Notes: generated by a model from the sequence alone, not told the origin. A DNA stretch of 17,236 nt from VRUE01 sp040901495 (GCA_040901495.1 JBBDYO010000062.1:1-17236); one strand, 5' to 3'. Shown: positions 6,855 to 14,202, counted from the stretch's first letter. Program-made: numbers and translations.

Positions 6855-8366
6855 GTGGCTGCCGCCGCCACCCTGCCGCTGGCCTACCTGCTGATCGTCA
6901 CCCTTGGGGCGGGTTCTGACGCCTTCGACACGCTCTGGCGCCCGCGCACCGCCGAGCTGGTCCTGCGCAGCCTGGCGCTGACGCTGGCGGTTACCACGGC
7001 GGTGATCGCGATCGCCCTCCCCCTCGCCTGGCTCACGGTGAGAACCGACTTGCCGGGGAGACGCCTCTGGACGGTCGCGGCGGCGCTGCCCCTGGTGATT
7101 CCCAGCTATATCGGCGCCTACGCCCTTCTCTCGGCGCTCGGGCCGGCGGGACTCGGCCAGGACCTGCTTGAGCCGCTGGGAGTGAAGCGAGTGCCATCGA
7201 TCGCGGGTTTTCCCGGTGCCTGGCTGACCCTGACCCTGTTCACCTATCCGTTCGTCCTGCTGCCGGTCCGCGTCGCGCTTCACCGCCTCGACCCACAGCT
7301 GGAGGAGGCCGCGCTGGGGATGGGTCGCAGTCGCACCAACGTGTTCTGGACGGTGATCCTGCCCCATCTTGTCCCCGCGATCGGCGCCGGGGCGCTGCTC
7401 GTCGCCCTCTACGTGCTGAGCGACTTCGGCGCCGTCTCGATCATGCGGTTCGAATCCTTCACAACCTCGATCTACACGCTTTACCGCGCCAGCTTCGACC
7501 GCATCGGGGCCGCCTCGCTCGCCACTCTGCTTGCGACGCTGATGCTCGTCATCCTCTGGCTGGAGTCGCGGACCCGCCGGCCGGAGGCGCTCTACCGCAG
7601 CGCCCCGGGAACGGCGCGAGCGCCTCGCCTCGTCCCCCTCGGCCGGTGGCGGTGGCCGGCGTTGGCTTTTTGCGCCATGGTTGCCTTGCTTGCACTGGCA
7701 ATCCCGATTGCGGTTCTCTTCTACTGGTCGCTGCAGAGCGTCTCTGGAGATTTGGCCTGGGGTGAGATCGCCGCCGCCGCCGGCCACACGCTGCTCGCCT
7801 CCGGGCTCACAGCCCTGGTCGCCAGCCTCTGCGCGGTGCCGATCGCTCTGCTGGCGGTCCGCTTCCCCAGTCCGTTCTCCACAGCGGTTGAGCGGCTCAG
7901 CTACACCGGTCACGCCCTGCCGGGGATTGTCGTGGCGCTGGCGCTGGTCTTCTTCGGGACCAGGGTCGCCGGTGGTCTCTACCAGACGCTGGCGATGCTG
8001 GTCTTCGCCTTCGTGGTGCTCTTCCTGCCGCTCGCCGTCGGCGTGACGCGGGCGGCCCTGCTGCAGGTTTCGCCCCGGGTCGAGGAGGCGGCACGGGGCC
8101 TTGGCCGAAGCCCCCTTGCGGTGCTGCGGACCGTGACCGCACCGCTGATCTCCTCCGGCGCGGTGGCGGGTGCGGCGCTCCTCTTCCTGACCGCGGCGAA
8201 GGAGCTGCCGGCGACCCTGATCCTCGCCCCGATCGGGTTCGAGACCCTGGCCACGGAGATCTGGAAGGCGACAAGCGTCGGCTTCTTCGAGCGGGGGGCG
8301 GTTCCGTCCCTGATACTGCTGGCGATCTCCGCGCTGCCCCTCTACCTGCTGACGGCGCGCGACTGA
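6855..8366 (+). CDS. Ferric-iron ABC transporter permease, fused two-domain (FbpB-like)
   Basis: This is an inner-membrane channel of the binding-protein-dependent importer. The ~500-residue hydrophobic protein carries two complete permease domains. Each has an EAA loop that docks on the ATPase: EEAALGMGRS with downstream ILP in the first half and EEAARGLGRS with TAP in the second. This duplicated layout is typical of FbpB/FutB-type iron permeases. GTG at 6855 is the first standard start codon in frame, but it falls within the first membrane helix and has no Shine-Dalgarno sequence. The frame stays open through the preceding 95-nt gap and encodes an arginine-rich stretch plus SFFLLIAGG, as expected for the true N-terminus. 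The real start is therefore probably upstream at a non-standard codon, for example CTG at 6774. The ATPase gene follows 17 nt downstream. Confidence 0.92.
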   Translation: MAAAATLPLAYLLIVTLGAGSDAFDTLWRPRTAELVLRSLALTLAVTTAVIAIALPLAWLTVRTDLPGRRLWTVAAALPLVIPSYIGAYALLSALGPAGLGQDLLEPLGVKRVPSIAGFPGAWLTLTLFTYPFVLLPVRVALHRLDPQLEEAALGMGRSRTNVFWTVILPHLVPAIGAGALLVALYVLSDFGAVSIMRFESFTTSIYTLYRASFDRIGAASLATLLATLMLVILWLESRTRRPEALYRSAPGTARAPRLVPLGRWRWPALAFCAMVALLALAIPIAVLFYWSLQSVSGDLAWGEIAAAAGHTLLASGLTALVASLCAVPIALLAVRFPSPFSTAVERLSYTGHALPGIVVALALVFFGTRVAGGLYQTLAMLVFAFVVLFLPLAVGVTRAALLQVSPRVEEAARGLGRSPLAVLRTVTAPLISSGAVAGAALLFLTAAKELPATLILAPIGFETLATEIWKATSVGFFERGAVPSLILLAISALPLYLLTARD

Positions 8367-8383
8367 TGCAAGGCTAAGGGCAG

Positions 8384-9415
8384 ATGGGCTCGATCTCCTG
8401 CCTAGACCTGCACAAGTCCTTCGGCGACGTGCACGCCGTCGACGGCTTCTCTTTACAGGTCGAGGAGGGGACGACCGTGGTCCTGCTGGGCCCAAGCGGC
8501 TGCGGCAAGACGACGACACTGCGCCTGATCGCGGGTTTCGAGCGGCCAGACTCCGGGAGGATCGTCGTCGGCAATCGGACGCTTGCCGGCCCGGGCGTCT
8601 TCGTGCCGCCCGAGAAGCGGCGGATCGGCTTCGTGTTCCAGGACTACGCCCTCTTCCCCCATTACGACGTGGCCGGCAACGTCGCCTATGCGCTCGGCCG
8701 CGGCGCCAGCCGCGACCGGGTCCGCGAGGTGCTCGCCCTGGTCGGCCTCGACGCCGTCGCAGACCGCTCTGTGAACGAGCTCTCCGGCGGTCAGCAGCAG
8801 CGGGTAGCGCTAGCGCGAGCGCTGGCTCCCGCCCCCGAGCTGATACTCCTCGATGAGCCGTTCTCCAACCTGGACGCGAGCCTGCGAGCCAAGGTCCGCG
8901 ACGAGGTCCGCGAGATCCTTGACGCGCAGGGCATCACGTCGATCTTCGTCACGCACGACCAAGAGGAGGCGCTGAGCGTCGCCGACGTGGTCGCGGTGGT
9001 CAACGAGGGCAGGATCGAGCAGGTCGGCACGCCGGAGGAGGTCTACTCGCGGCCGGCGACGCGGTGGGTCGCAGGCTTCCTCGGCGAGATCGAGGTCTTG
9101 CCCGGTGTGGCACGCGACGGCACCGTCTCCTGCGACCTTGGCACCATCTCAGGCCACTCGGAGCTGGAGGGCGAGGTCGACGTGCTCATCCGGCCCGAGT
9201 CGCTGGCCGTTGACACGATTGCCCCGCCCAGCCACGCCGCCCAGCCGGCCGTTGTCGTCTCACGCCACTTTTACGGTCACGACCAGATGCTGGAGCTGCG
9301 CCTTGAGTCGGGCAGGCTGATTCGCGCTCGCCGCCTCGGATTCCCGGCCTGGCACCCCGGCGACCGTGTGCGCGTCTGGATCGATGGCCCGGCCGACGTA
9401 CTGGCAAGAGACTGA
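8384..9415 (+). CDS. Ferric-iron ABC transporter ATP-binding protein (FbpC-like)
   Basis: This is the ATPase that powers the importer. Every ABC motif is present. Walker A GPSGCGKTT is at 36-44 and the Q-loop glutamine is at 86. The signature LSGGQQQR is at 133-140, Walker B LILLDEP at 153-159 and the switch histidine at 191. Residues ~240-343 form a C-terminal regulatory extension with IRPESLAVD, the TOBE-like pattern of FbpC/PotA-type ATPases. The length of 343 residues is normal. The ATG at 8384 is preceded by AAGGG at 8376-8380. It is the third gene of the operon, and the set of binding protein, fused permease and ATPase is complete. truA begins 21 nt downstream on the same strand and may be co-transcribed. 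Confidence 0.94.
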   Translation: MGSISCLDLHKSFGDVHAVDGFSLQVEEGTTVVLLGPSGCGKTTTLRLIAGFERPDSGRIVVGNRTLAGPGVFVPPEKRRIGFVFQDYALFPHYDVAGNVAYALGRGASRDRVREVLALVGLDAVADRSVNELSGGQQQRVALARALAPAPELILLDEPFSNLDASLRAKVRDEVREILDAQGITSIFVTHDQEEALSVADVVAVVNEGRIEQVGTPEEVYSRPATRWVAGFLGEIEVLPGVARDGTVSCDLGTISGHSELEGEVDVLIRPESLAVDTIAPPSHAAQPAVVVSRHFYGHDQMLELRLESGRLIRARRLGFPAWHPGDRVRVWIDGPADVLARD

Positions 9416-9436
9416 CACCCGGCATACTGGCCGCCG

Positions 9437-10171
9437 GTGAGCACGGTCCGGCTGGACATCGAATACGACGGGTCTGGGTTCTCGGGGTGGGCGAAGCAGC
9501 CCGGGCTGAGGACCGTGCAGGGGGAGCTCGAGACAGCGCTGGCGACCATCCTGCGCGAGCCGGTTTCCCTGACCGTCGCCGGGCGCACCGACACGGGTGT
9601 CCACGCGTCGGGGCAGGTGGCAAGCGTCGAGACTGGCGCAAGCATCCCCGGCAACCTGGCGCGGGCCCTCAACGCGGTCGGCCCCAACGACATCGCCGTC
9701 ACAGCCGCCACGGTTGTCGAGGACGGGTTCAACGCTCGGCACGACGCGAGATCCCGCTCCTATCGCTACCGGGTCCTGGCGCGCGGGACGCCGAGTCCCT
9801 TCGAGCATGGACGCGCCCTCTGGTGGCCGTACCCGCTCGACCGGGATGCGCTTGACGCCTGCGGGCGCGCCCTGATCGGCACCCACGACTTCACCGCCTT
9901 CACACCCACCCAAAACGACCATGTCCGCTTCGAGCGAGACGTCCTCGCCGCCGGCTGGAGCGAGGAAGGCGACATCCTCTCGTTTCAGGTCACCGCGGAT
10001 GCGTTCATGCGCAACATGGTCCGCGTCCTGGTGGGAACGATGCTCGAGGTGGGCGGTGGTCGCCGCACAATCGAGAGCTTCCAGCGCCTCCTCGAAGGCG
10101 CCACCCGCTCAGAGGCCGGCGAGACGGCCCCACCGCACGGCCTCTACCTGGAGTCCGTCTCCTACGCTTAG
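9437..10171 (+). CDS. truA: tRNA pseudouridine(38-40) synthase TruA
   Basis: TruA converts uridines 38-40 of the tRNA anticodon arm to pseudouridine. The protein of 244 residues begins with the family strand LDIEYDGSGFSGWAKQ. It carries the catalytic motif GRTDTGVHA with Asp52 as nucleophile. The conserved core RSYRYRV and the C-terminal MRNMVRVLVGTMLEVG are also present. The GTG start fits the usual family N-terminus; no strong Shine-Dalgarno sequence is seen. In many bacteria truA follows rplQ on the same strand. Here it is next to rplQ but on the opposite strand, and the two stop codons overlap by 4 bp (TTAG). It is 21 nt behind the iron transporter ATPase gene, so it may be read from that transcript. 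Confidence 0.96.
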   Translation: MSTVRLDIEYDGSGFSGWAKQPGLRTVQGELETALATILREPVSLTVAGRTDTGVHASGQVASVETGASIPGNLARALNAVGPNDIAVTAATVVEDGFNARHDARSRSYRYRVLARGTPSPFEHGRALWWPYPLDRDALDACGRALIGTHDFTAFTPTQNDHVRFERDVLAAGWSEEGDILSFQVTADAFMRNMVRVLVGTMLEVGGGRRTIESFQRLLEGATRSEAGETAPPHGLYLESVSYA

Positions 10172-10521
10172 ACGAGCTCGAGGTAGACCATCTCGGTCGA
10201 GTCCGACTTCCTCGGACCCAACTTCACGATGCGGGTGTACCCGCCGGGGCGCTCGCCGTAGCGCGGGGCCACCTCCTCGAACAGCTTGTGCACGATGAAC
10301 TTGTCGTTGTGCAGCGCCGCGAGAGCCTGGCGACGGGCGTGAAGGTCGCCCCGTTTGGCGAGCGTGATCAGCTGCTCCACCTCGGGCTTGACCGCCTTGG
10401 CCTTGGCCTGGCTGGTTTCGATCCGCTCGTGCTCGATCAGCTGCTTGGAGAGGTTCGAGAGCAGAGACTCACGATGGGCAGACGTGCGGCTCAGCTTGTT
10501 GCGCTTCTTGCGGTGGCGCAT
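10168..10521 (-). CDS. rplQ: 50S ribosomal protein L17
   Basis: This is a large-subunit ribosomal protein of 117 residues, the normal bacterial length. It begins MRHRKKRNKLSRTSAHR and contains LIEHERIETSQAKAKAV and the terminal GGYTRIVKLGPRKSDS-EM-YLELV pattern, all diagnostic. The ATG has a GGAG Shine-Dalgarno core 7 nt upstream. It is the last gene of the alpha operon, 26 nt after rpoA. Its TAA stop overlaps the truA stop on the other strand, leaving no space for an intergenic terminator. Confidence 0.97.
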   Translation of the reverse strand: MRHRKKRNKLSRTSAHRESLLSNLSKQLIEHERIETSQAKAKAVKPEVEQLITLAKRGDLHARRQALAALHNDKFIVHKLFEEVAPRYGERPGGYTRIVKLGPRKSDSTEMVYLELV

Positions 10522-10547
10522 CTGCTTTCTCCGCCCCTTCCCGCTTC

Positions 10548-11528
10548 CTAGTCCTGCTGGAGGTCCAGGCCGCGGGAGTGCAGAGTCTCGATTACTTCCT
10601 CGATCGACTTCTGGCCAAAGTTGGGGATCGCGTTCAGCTCCGATCGCGTCTTCCGCACCAGATCGCCGACCGTCTGGACGCCGGCCCGCTTCAGGCAGTT
10701 GTAGGAGCGGACTCCCAGCTCGAGCTCCTCGATCAGGATCTCGTCGAGGCCGGTGTTGCTCGCACCATCGGAGGTCGCGGCGGTCAGGCCATCGGCTGGA
10801 AGCGCGGCCGCTACCGGCTCGCGAGCCGTCAGTTCCTCGACCCGCTCGGCGTCGGTGAAGATCGCCAGGGTCTTGATCAGGATCTCCGATGCCTCACGCA
10901 GCGCGGCGGCGGGCTCCAGCGAACCGTCTGTCTCCAGCTCAAGGCTCAATTTGTCGAAGTCCGTGCGCTGGCCGACCCGGGCGGTCGAGACCGCGTAGGA
11001 GCAGCGGCGGATCGGCGAGAAGATCGAATCGATCGGGATGACGCCGATCGGCTGCTCGTCCGTTTTGTTCTCTTCCGCCGGCGAGTAGCCACGACCGCGG
11101 CCGATCGTCAGGTAGACCTCGAGCTTGGTTTTTTTCTCGAGGGTGGCGATCGGCGCGTCGGGGTTGAGGATCTCGACGCCGGAGGGCAGGTCGATGTCCT
11201 TGGCCTTAATCTCACCGGGGCCGGTTGCCACCAGCGGCGCCTCGACCTCGTCGGCATCGGTGTGCATGCGGACGACGAGGTCCTTCAAGTTGAGGATGAT
11301 GTCGGTGACGTCCTCTTTGACGCCGGGCACGCTCGAGAACTCGTGCGAGACGCCCTCGATGCGCACGCTCGTGACGGCGGCGCCGCCTAGCGAGGAGAGC
11401 AAAACGCGGCGGAGGCCGTTGCCGAACGTGTAGCCGAAGCCCTTGTCTAGGGGCTCGATGGTGAACACGCCGCGTCGATCGTCGGCTTTCTCTGAGGCTA
11501 TGCGAGGGACCTGGAAATCAGTGGTCAT
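10548..11528 (-). CDS. rpoA: DNA-directed RNA polymerase subunit alpha
   Basis: This is the RNA polymerase alpha subunit, the dimer platform for beta and beta-prime. The N-terminal domain shows FTIEPLDKGFGYTFGNGLRRVLLSS-type residues at ~21-47 and VIPIDSIFSPIRR in the second half. An alanine-rich linker of about 30 residues follows, around 225-255. The C-terminal domain contains LGVRSYNCLKRAGV and the helix-hairpin-helix IPNFGQKS, which contact UP-element DNA and activators. The length of 326 residues is normal for actinobacteria. The ATG start is preceded by AAGGA with 4 nt spacing. It lies 38 nt downstream of rpsD. Confidence 0.98.
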   Translation of the reverse strand: MTTDFQVPRIASEKADDRRGVFTIEPLDKGFGYTFGNGLRRVLLSSLGGAAVTSVRIEGVSHEFSSVPGVKEDVTDIILNLKDLVVRMHTDADEVEAPLVATGPGEIKAKDIDLPSGVEILNPDAPIATLEKKTKLEVYLTIGRGRGYSPAEENKTDEQPIGVIPIDSIFSPIRRCSYAVSTARVGQRTDFDKLSLELETDGSLEPAAALREASEILIKTLAIFTDAERVEELTAREPVAAALPADGLTAATSDGASNTGLDEILIEELELGVRSYNCLKRAGVQTVGDLVRKTRSELNAIPNFGQKSIEEVIETLHSRGLDLQQD

Positions 11529-11566
11529 GGGTTCCTTGGGATATGCGTGTACAGGATTCGATCCGA

Positions 11567-12187
11567 CTACTTGGAGTACAGCTCGACAATCAGCTGCTCC
11601 TGGACCGGTGCCGAGATCTCCGCGCGCTCTGGATAGCGCAGGACCTTGGCGGTAAGGGAGTCGTGGTCGGCCTGGAGCCAGGCCGGCACGGCCGAAACAA
11701 GCTCGGTTGCCCGGCGAATCGTTTCGGTGGCGGCGGAGTCGGGTTTGATCGAGATGATGTCCTCGGGACGGACCTGGTAGGAGGGGACGTCGACGCGACG
11801 CCCGTTGACCATCCAGTGGCCGTGGCGAACCAGCTGACGCGCCTGGCGCCGGGACGCGGCAAAACCAAGTCGCACCAGGACGTTGTCGAGGCGGGACTCG
11901 AGCAGCCGCAGCAGGTTCTCACCGGTAACGCCGTCCTGGCGAGAGGCCTTGTCGTAGTAGGCCCGGAACTGTTTCTCCAGCACCTGGTAGTAGCGGCGCG
12001 TCTTCTGCTTCTCGCGCAGCTGGAGGCGGTACTCGGACTGCCGCAGCCGGCCACGGCCGTGCTCGCCGGGCGGGTAGGAGCGGCGCTCCACCCCGCACTT
12101 GTCCGTAAAGCAGCGCTCGCCCTTGAGGAAGAGTTTCTGGCCCTCGCGGCGGCACTGCTTGCACTGCGGAGAGGTATCGCGAGCCAC
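11567..12187 (-). CDS. rpsD: 30S ribosomal protein S4 (zinc-binding C+ type)
   Basis: This is a primary 16S rRNA-binding protein of the small subunit, 206 residues long. The N-terminal region carries four cysteines at 9, 12, 26 and 31 (C-x2-C-x13-C-x4-C), the zinc-binding C+ form. The S4 RNA-binding domain covers about 96-160, with SRLDNVLVRLGFAASRRQARQLV and the HG-W-VNGRRVDVPSY core. The GTG start overlaps the rpsK stop as TAGTG. A GGAGG core inside the rpsK 3' end lies 8 nt upstream, so translation is coupled. Confidence 0.97.
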   Translation of the reverse strand: MARDTSPQCKQCRREGQKLFLKGERCFTDKCGVERRSYPPGEHGRGRLRQSEYRLQLREKQKTRRYYQVLEKQFRAYYDKASRQDGVTGENLLRLLESRLDNVLVRLGFAASRRQARQLVRHGHWMVNGRRVDVPSYQVRPEDIISIKPDSAATETIRRATELVSAVPAWLQADHDSLTAKVLRYPERAEISAPVQEQLIVELYSK

Positions 12188-12588
12188 TAGACGCGCCTCC
12201 GCTTCTTCGGCCGGCAGCCGTTGTGCGCCTGCGGGGAGACGTCCTTGACAGTCGTCACGTCGAGGCCCGCCGCCTGCAGCGAGCGAATCGCGGTCTCACG
12301 CCCCGAGCCCGCGCCCTTGGCGAAGACCTCCACCTTTTGCAGTCCGTGCTCCATGCCCTTCTTGGCCGCCGCGTCAGCCGTTACCTGGGCGGCGAACGGA
12401 GTCGACTTGCGGGAGCCTTTGAACCCGGCCGAGCCGGCAGACTCCCAGGCAATCACGTTGCCCTGAGGATCGGTCAGCGTGACGATCGTGTTGTTGAACG
12501 AAGTCTTGATGTGCGCTTGCCCATAGGCGATGTTCTTTTTGACGCGGCGACGAGTGCGCCCCTTTGCGGGTTTTTTGGCTGCGGCCAT
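12187..12588 (-). CDS. rpsK: 30S ribosomal protein S11
   Basis: S11 forms part of the platform around the mRNA exit and Shine-Dalgarno helix. The 133-residue protein has a basic N-terminus and AHIKTSFNNTIVTLTD. GFKGSRKSTPFAAQ and the C-terminal DVSP-AHNGCRPKKRRRV follow, all family hallmarks. The ATG is preceded by AGGAG, which overlaps the TAG stop of rpsM; the gap between the genes is 10 nt. Confidence 0.98.
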   Translation of the reverse strand: MAAAKKPAKGRTRRRVKKNIAYGQAHIKTSFNNTIVTLTDPQGNVIAWESAGSAGFKGSRKSTPFAAQVTADAAAKKGMEHGLQKVEVFAKGAGSGRETAIRSLQAAGLDVTTVKDVSPQAHNGCRPKKRRRV

Positions 12589-12598
12589 GGGTGATCTC

Positions 12599-12973
12599 CT
12601 AAGGGGTCTTGCGCTTGCCGGCGACGCTCATTCGGCGCGGGCCCTTGCGACCGCGTGCGTTGGTCTTCGTCCTCTGGCCTCGGACCGGCAGCCCACGGCG
12701 ATGCCGCAGGCCACGGTAGGCGCCGATCTCCATCAGGCGTTTGACGTTCTGGGATTGTTCACGCCGCAGGTCACCCTCGACCTCGCGCCGCTCGACCGCT
12801 TCGCGCAGATGGACGACCTCGTCCTCGGTCAGGTTCTTGACGGCGGTGTTCGGGTCGATCTTGGTCTCGGCGAGGATGTCCTGAGCGGTCGAGCGCCCAA
12901 TGCCGAAGATGTAGGTGAGGCCGATTTCGATCCGTTTGTTGACCGGAATGTTGATTCCCGCGATACGTGCCAC
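12599..12973 (-). CDS. rpsM: 30S ribosomal protein S13
   Basis: S13 sits in the head of the small subunit and contacts the P-site tRNA and intersubunit bridges. The 124-residue protein begins MARIAGINIPVNKRIEIGLT and contains YIFGIGRSTA. The C-terminal basic tail has GLRHRRGLPVRGQRTKTNAR, the standard signature. It starts with GTG, with AGGGG upstream and TAGCGC between. The gap to rpmJ is only 3 nt. Confidence 0.98.
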   Translation of the reverse strand: MARIAGINIPVNKRIEIGLTYIFGIGRSTAQDILAETKIDPNTAVKNLTEDEVVHLREAVERREVEGDLRREQSQNVKRLMEIGAYRGLRHRRGLPVRGQRTKTNARGRKGPRRMSVAGKRKTP

Positions 12974-12976
12974 GCG

Positions 12977-13090
12977 CTACCCCTGCCGCTGCTTATGACG
13001 AGGGTTTTGACAGATCACGAGAACCGCGCCGTTGCGGCGGATGATCTTGCACTTTTCGCACATCGGCTTTACGGAAGCTCGTACCTTCAT
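12977..13090 (-). CDS. rpmJ: 50S ribosomal protein L36 (zinc-binding C+ type)
   Basis: This is the smallest ribosomal protein, 37 residues, beginning MKVRASVKPMCEKC. The zinc ligands Cys11, Cys14, Cys27 and His32 have the C-x2-C-x12-C-x4-H spacing of the C+ form. The ATG at 13090 is chosen because it gives the exact family N-terminus; the frame is open to 13234, but that extension has no resemblance to L36. infA, which commonly precedes this gene, is missing here. The 118 nt upstream hold a hairpin and a possible promoter. Confidence 0.97.
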   Translation of the reverse strand: MKVRASVKPMCEKCKIIRRNGAVLVICQNPRHKQRQG

Positions 13091-13155
13091 CGCTCCGGTC
13101 TCGTCTCTGACTACAGGTCTCCCGCGTGCCCCAGGAGTTGGGCAGCAGGCGTAAA

Positions 13156-13170
13156 CGGCCCATCGGGCCG
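13156..13170 (-). other. Hairpin upstream of rpmJ (leader structure or weak terminator)
   Basis: This is a perfect 6-bp stem with a 3-nt loop: on the minus strand CGGCCC-GAT-GGGCCG, followed by TTTAC. It lies about 39 nt past the DUF2283 stop and 65 nt before rpmJ. It could weakly terminate transcripts of the upstream genes, or form the 5' structure of an mRNA started at the adjacent promoter candidate. The T-run is too short for a confident terminator call. Confidence 0.3.
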
Positions 13171-13178
13171 AGTCGGAA

Positions 13179-13187
13179 AAGATAGCA
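13179..13187 (-). promoter_or_regulatory. Possible extended -10 element before rpmJ (TGCTATCTT)
   Basis: On the minus strand TG-C-TATCTT resembles an extended -10 box (TGnTATAAT, four of six hexamer bases). No recognisable -35 lies at normal spacing. It would start a transcript near 13173 with an ~83-nt leader for rpmJ-rpsM-rpsK-rpsD-rpoA-rplQ. The 118-nt gap is the largest in this gene cluster, so an internal promoter here is plausible. Confidence 0.28.
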
Positions 13188-13208
13188 GGGGACGAGTCCT
13201 GGCAGGCG

Positions 13209-13505
13209 TCAGGCGACGGCACGGATCCCGACATCGAGCGTCACAGTCCGATCAGGCACGGCCAGGGCCGCTTGTGCGGCCGCGATCAAGACCTCCGCGT
13301 CGAGGTCATAGCGCTCAGCGGCCGCCCTCAGAGGGGCCTCCACCCCGCACCGCCGTGCACTGAGAATGTCAATGCAAACCGGCCGCCCTTCGTGAACGCC
13401 GACGATCGCGGCGCCTCCGTCGACGTCCTCACCATGCCCGAGCTTTCGAACTTGCTCCAGTTCGATCTGGATCGTGTCACCCTCGCTGTCGTAGTCAGCT
13501 CGCAT
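13209..13505 (-). CDS. DUF2283-like small protein
   Basis: This is a 98-residue protein of unknown function. Residues 1-52 resemble the DUF2283 pattern: RADYDSEGDTIQIEL, a short turn with acidic residues, then an aliphatic strand, EGRPVCIDIL and SARR. Small beta-sheet domains of this type are widespread but not functionally defined. Residues ~53-98 are extra: a predicted helical segment with many alanines ending in a hydrophobic strand. The ATG at 13505 is preceded by GGAGG; an in-frame GTG at 13508 is too close to it. It lies 23 nt downstream of the methyltransferase gene and is likely co-transcribed with it. Its position in the ribosomal cluster is unusual. Confidence 0.75.
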   Translation of the reverse strand: MRADYDSEGDTIQIELEQVRKLGHGEDVDGGAAIVGVHEGRPVCIDILSARRCGVEAPLRAAAERYDLDAEVLIAAAQAALAVPDRTVTLDVGIRAVA

Positions 13506-13528
13506 CACGCCTCCAGATCGTAGACGGC

Positions 13529-14197
13529 TTACGCTACGACTAGGGTGAGGGTGAAGCCGTCGTAGCCCTTGCTGCCGACCGTCTGGATCGTCGTCGCGCT
13601 GACCCGTGGCTCGGCGGCCAGCATCTCGTGGAAACGGCGCTGTGCCTCGATCGCGGGATCGGAGTCATCGAGGTCGACAAGCGCCCCATCGCGGATCACG
13701 TTGTCGGCGACGATCAGGCTGCCGGGGCGGGAATGCTCGAGCGCCCAGGAGAAATAGGCCGGGGTGCTGGCCTTGTCGGCATCGATGAAGGTGAGGTCAA
13801 ATGGCCCCGCTCCCTCTTCCGCCAGCGCCGGCAACACGTCGAGCGCAGACCCGACACGCAGGTCGACGATGCCGGAGAGGCCGGCACGCTCGATATTGGA
13901 CCGCGCCACCTCGGCGTAGGCGGGATCGGCCTCCAGCGTGATCAAGCGCCCGTCCTCGGGAAGCCCCCTCCCCAGCCAGATCGTGCTGTAGCCGCCCAGG
14001 GTCCCGAACTCCAAGACCGTCCTCGCACCCAGCGTCTGCGCCAGCAGCTGCAACAGCTTGCCCTGCGGCGGTGAGACCTGGATCGCCGGCAGGCCGGCTC
14101 TCTCGCTCTCCGCCAGCGCCGCCTCCAGCACCTCATCGTGCTGCGCAAGCAGTCCGCTCACATACTCATCGACCTCCGTCCACCGCTCCTGCCCCAC
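13529..14197 (-). CDS. O-methyltransferase, class I SAM-dependent (COMT-like)
   Basis: This protein is predicted to transfer a methyl group from S-adenosylmethionine to a hydroxyl, probably of a catechol-like small molecule, with a divalent metal. The protein is 222 residues long. The SAM-binding glycine loop is VLEFGTLGGYST at 61-72, and the acidic end of strand 2 is at Glu89. FIDADK at 137-142 and VADN at 163-166 supply Asp139, Asp165 and Asn166, the metal triad of the COMT/CCoAOMT family. The natural substrate is unknown. The GTG start lies 5 nt after the map stop, so it should be translated from the same transcript. In the usual gene order infA would be next to map at this place. Confidence 0.9.
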   Translation of the reverse strand: MGQERWTEVDEYVSGLLAQHDEVLEAALAESERAGLPAIQVSPPQGKLLQLLAQTLGARTVLEFGTLGGYSTIWLGRGLPEDGRLITLEADPAYAEVARSNIERAGLSGIVDLRVGSALDVLPALAEEGAGPFDLTFIDADKASTPAYFSWALEHSRPGSLIVADNVIRDGALVDLDDSDPAIEAQRRFHEMLAAEPRVSATTIQTVGSKGYDGFTLTLVVA

Positions 14198-14202
14198 GGC
14201 CG

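Noticed and set aside
6453..8519. 688-codon open frame on the minus strand
   Set aside because: It lies antisense to the permease and binding-protein genes, has a low-complexity Arg/Gln/Gly-rich composition and no domain motif. It is a mirror frame produced by high third-position GC.
10578..11390. 270-codon plus-strand frame opposite rpoA
   Set aside because: rpoA is unmistakable on the other strand and this translation has no family features.
11548..11566. GGATTCGATCC, resembling a tRNA T-arm, between rpoA and rpsD
   Set aside because: The flanking bases do not pair as a T stem, and there is no acceptor or anticodon arm in the 38-nt gap.
13091..13234. Extended form of rpmJ
   Set aside because: L36 proteins begin at MKVR; the upstream frame has no similarity to the family and runs into the DUF2283 gene.
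12530..13363. 277-codon plus-strand frame over rpsM and rpmJ
   Set aside because: It is antisense to two certain ribosomal protein genes and has no start-site or motif support.
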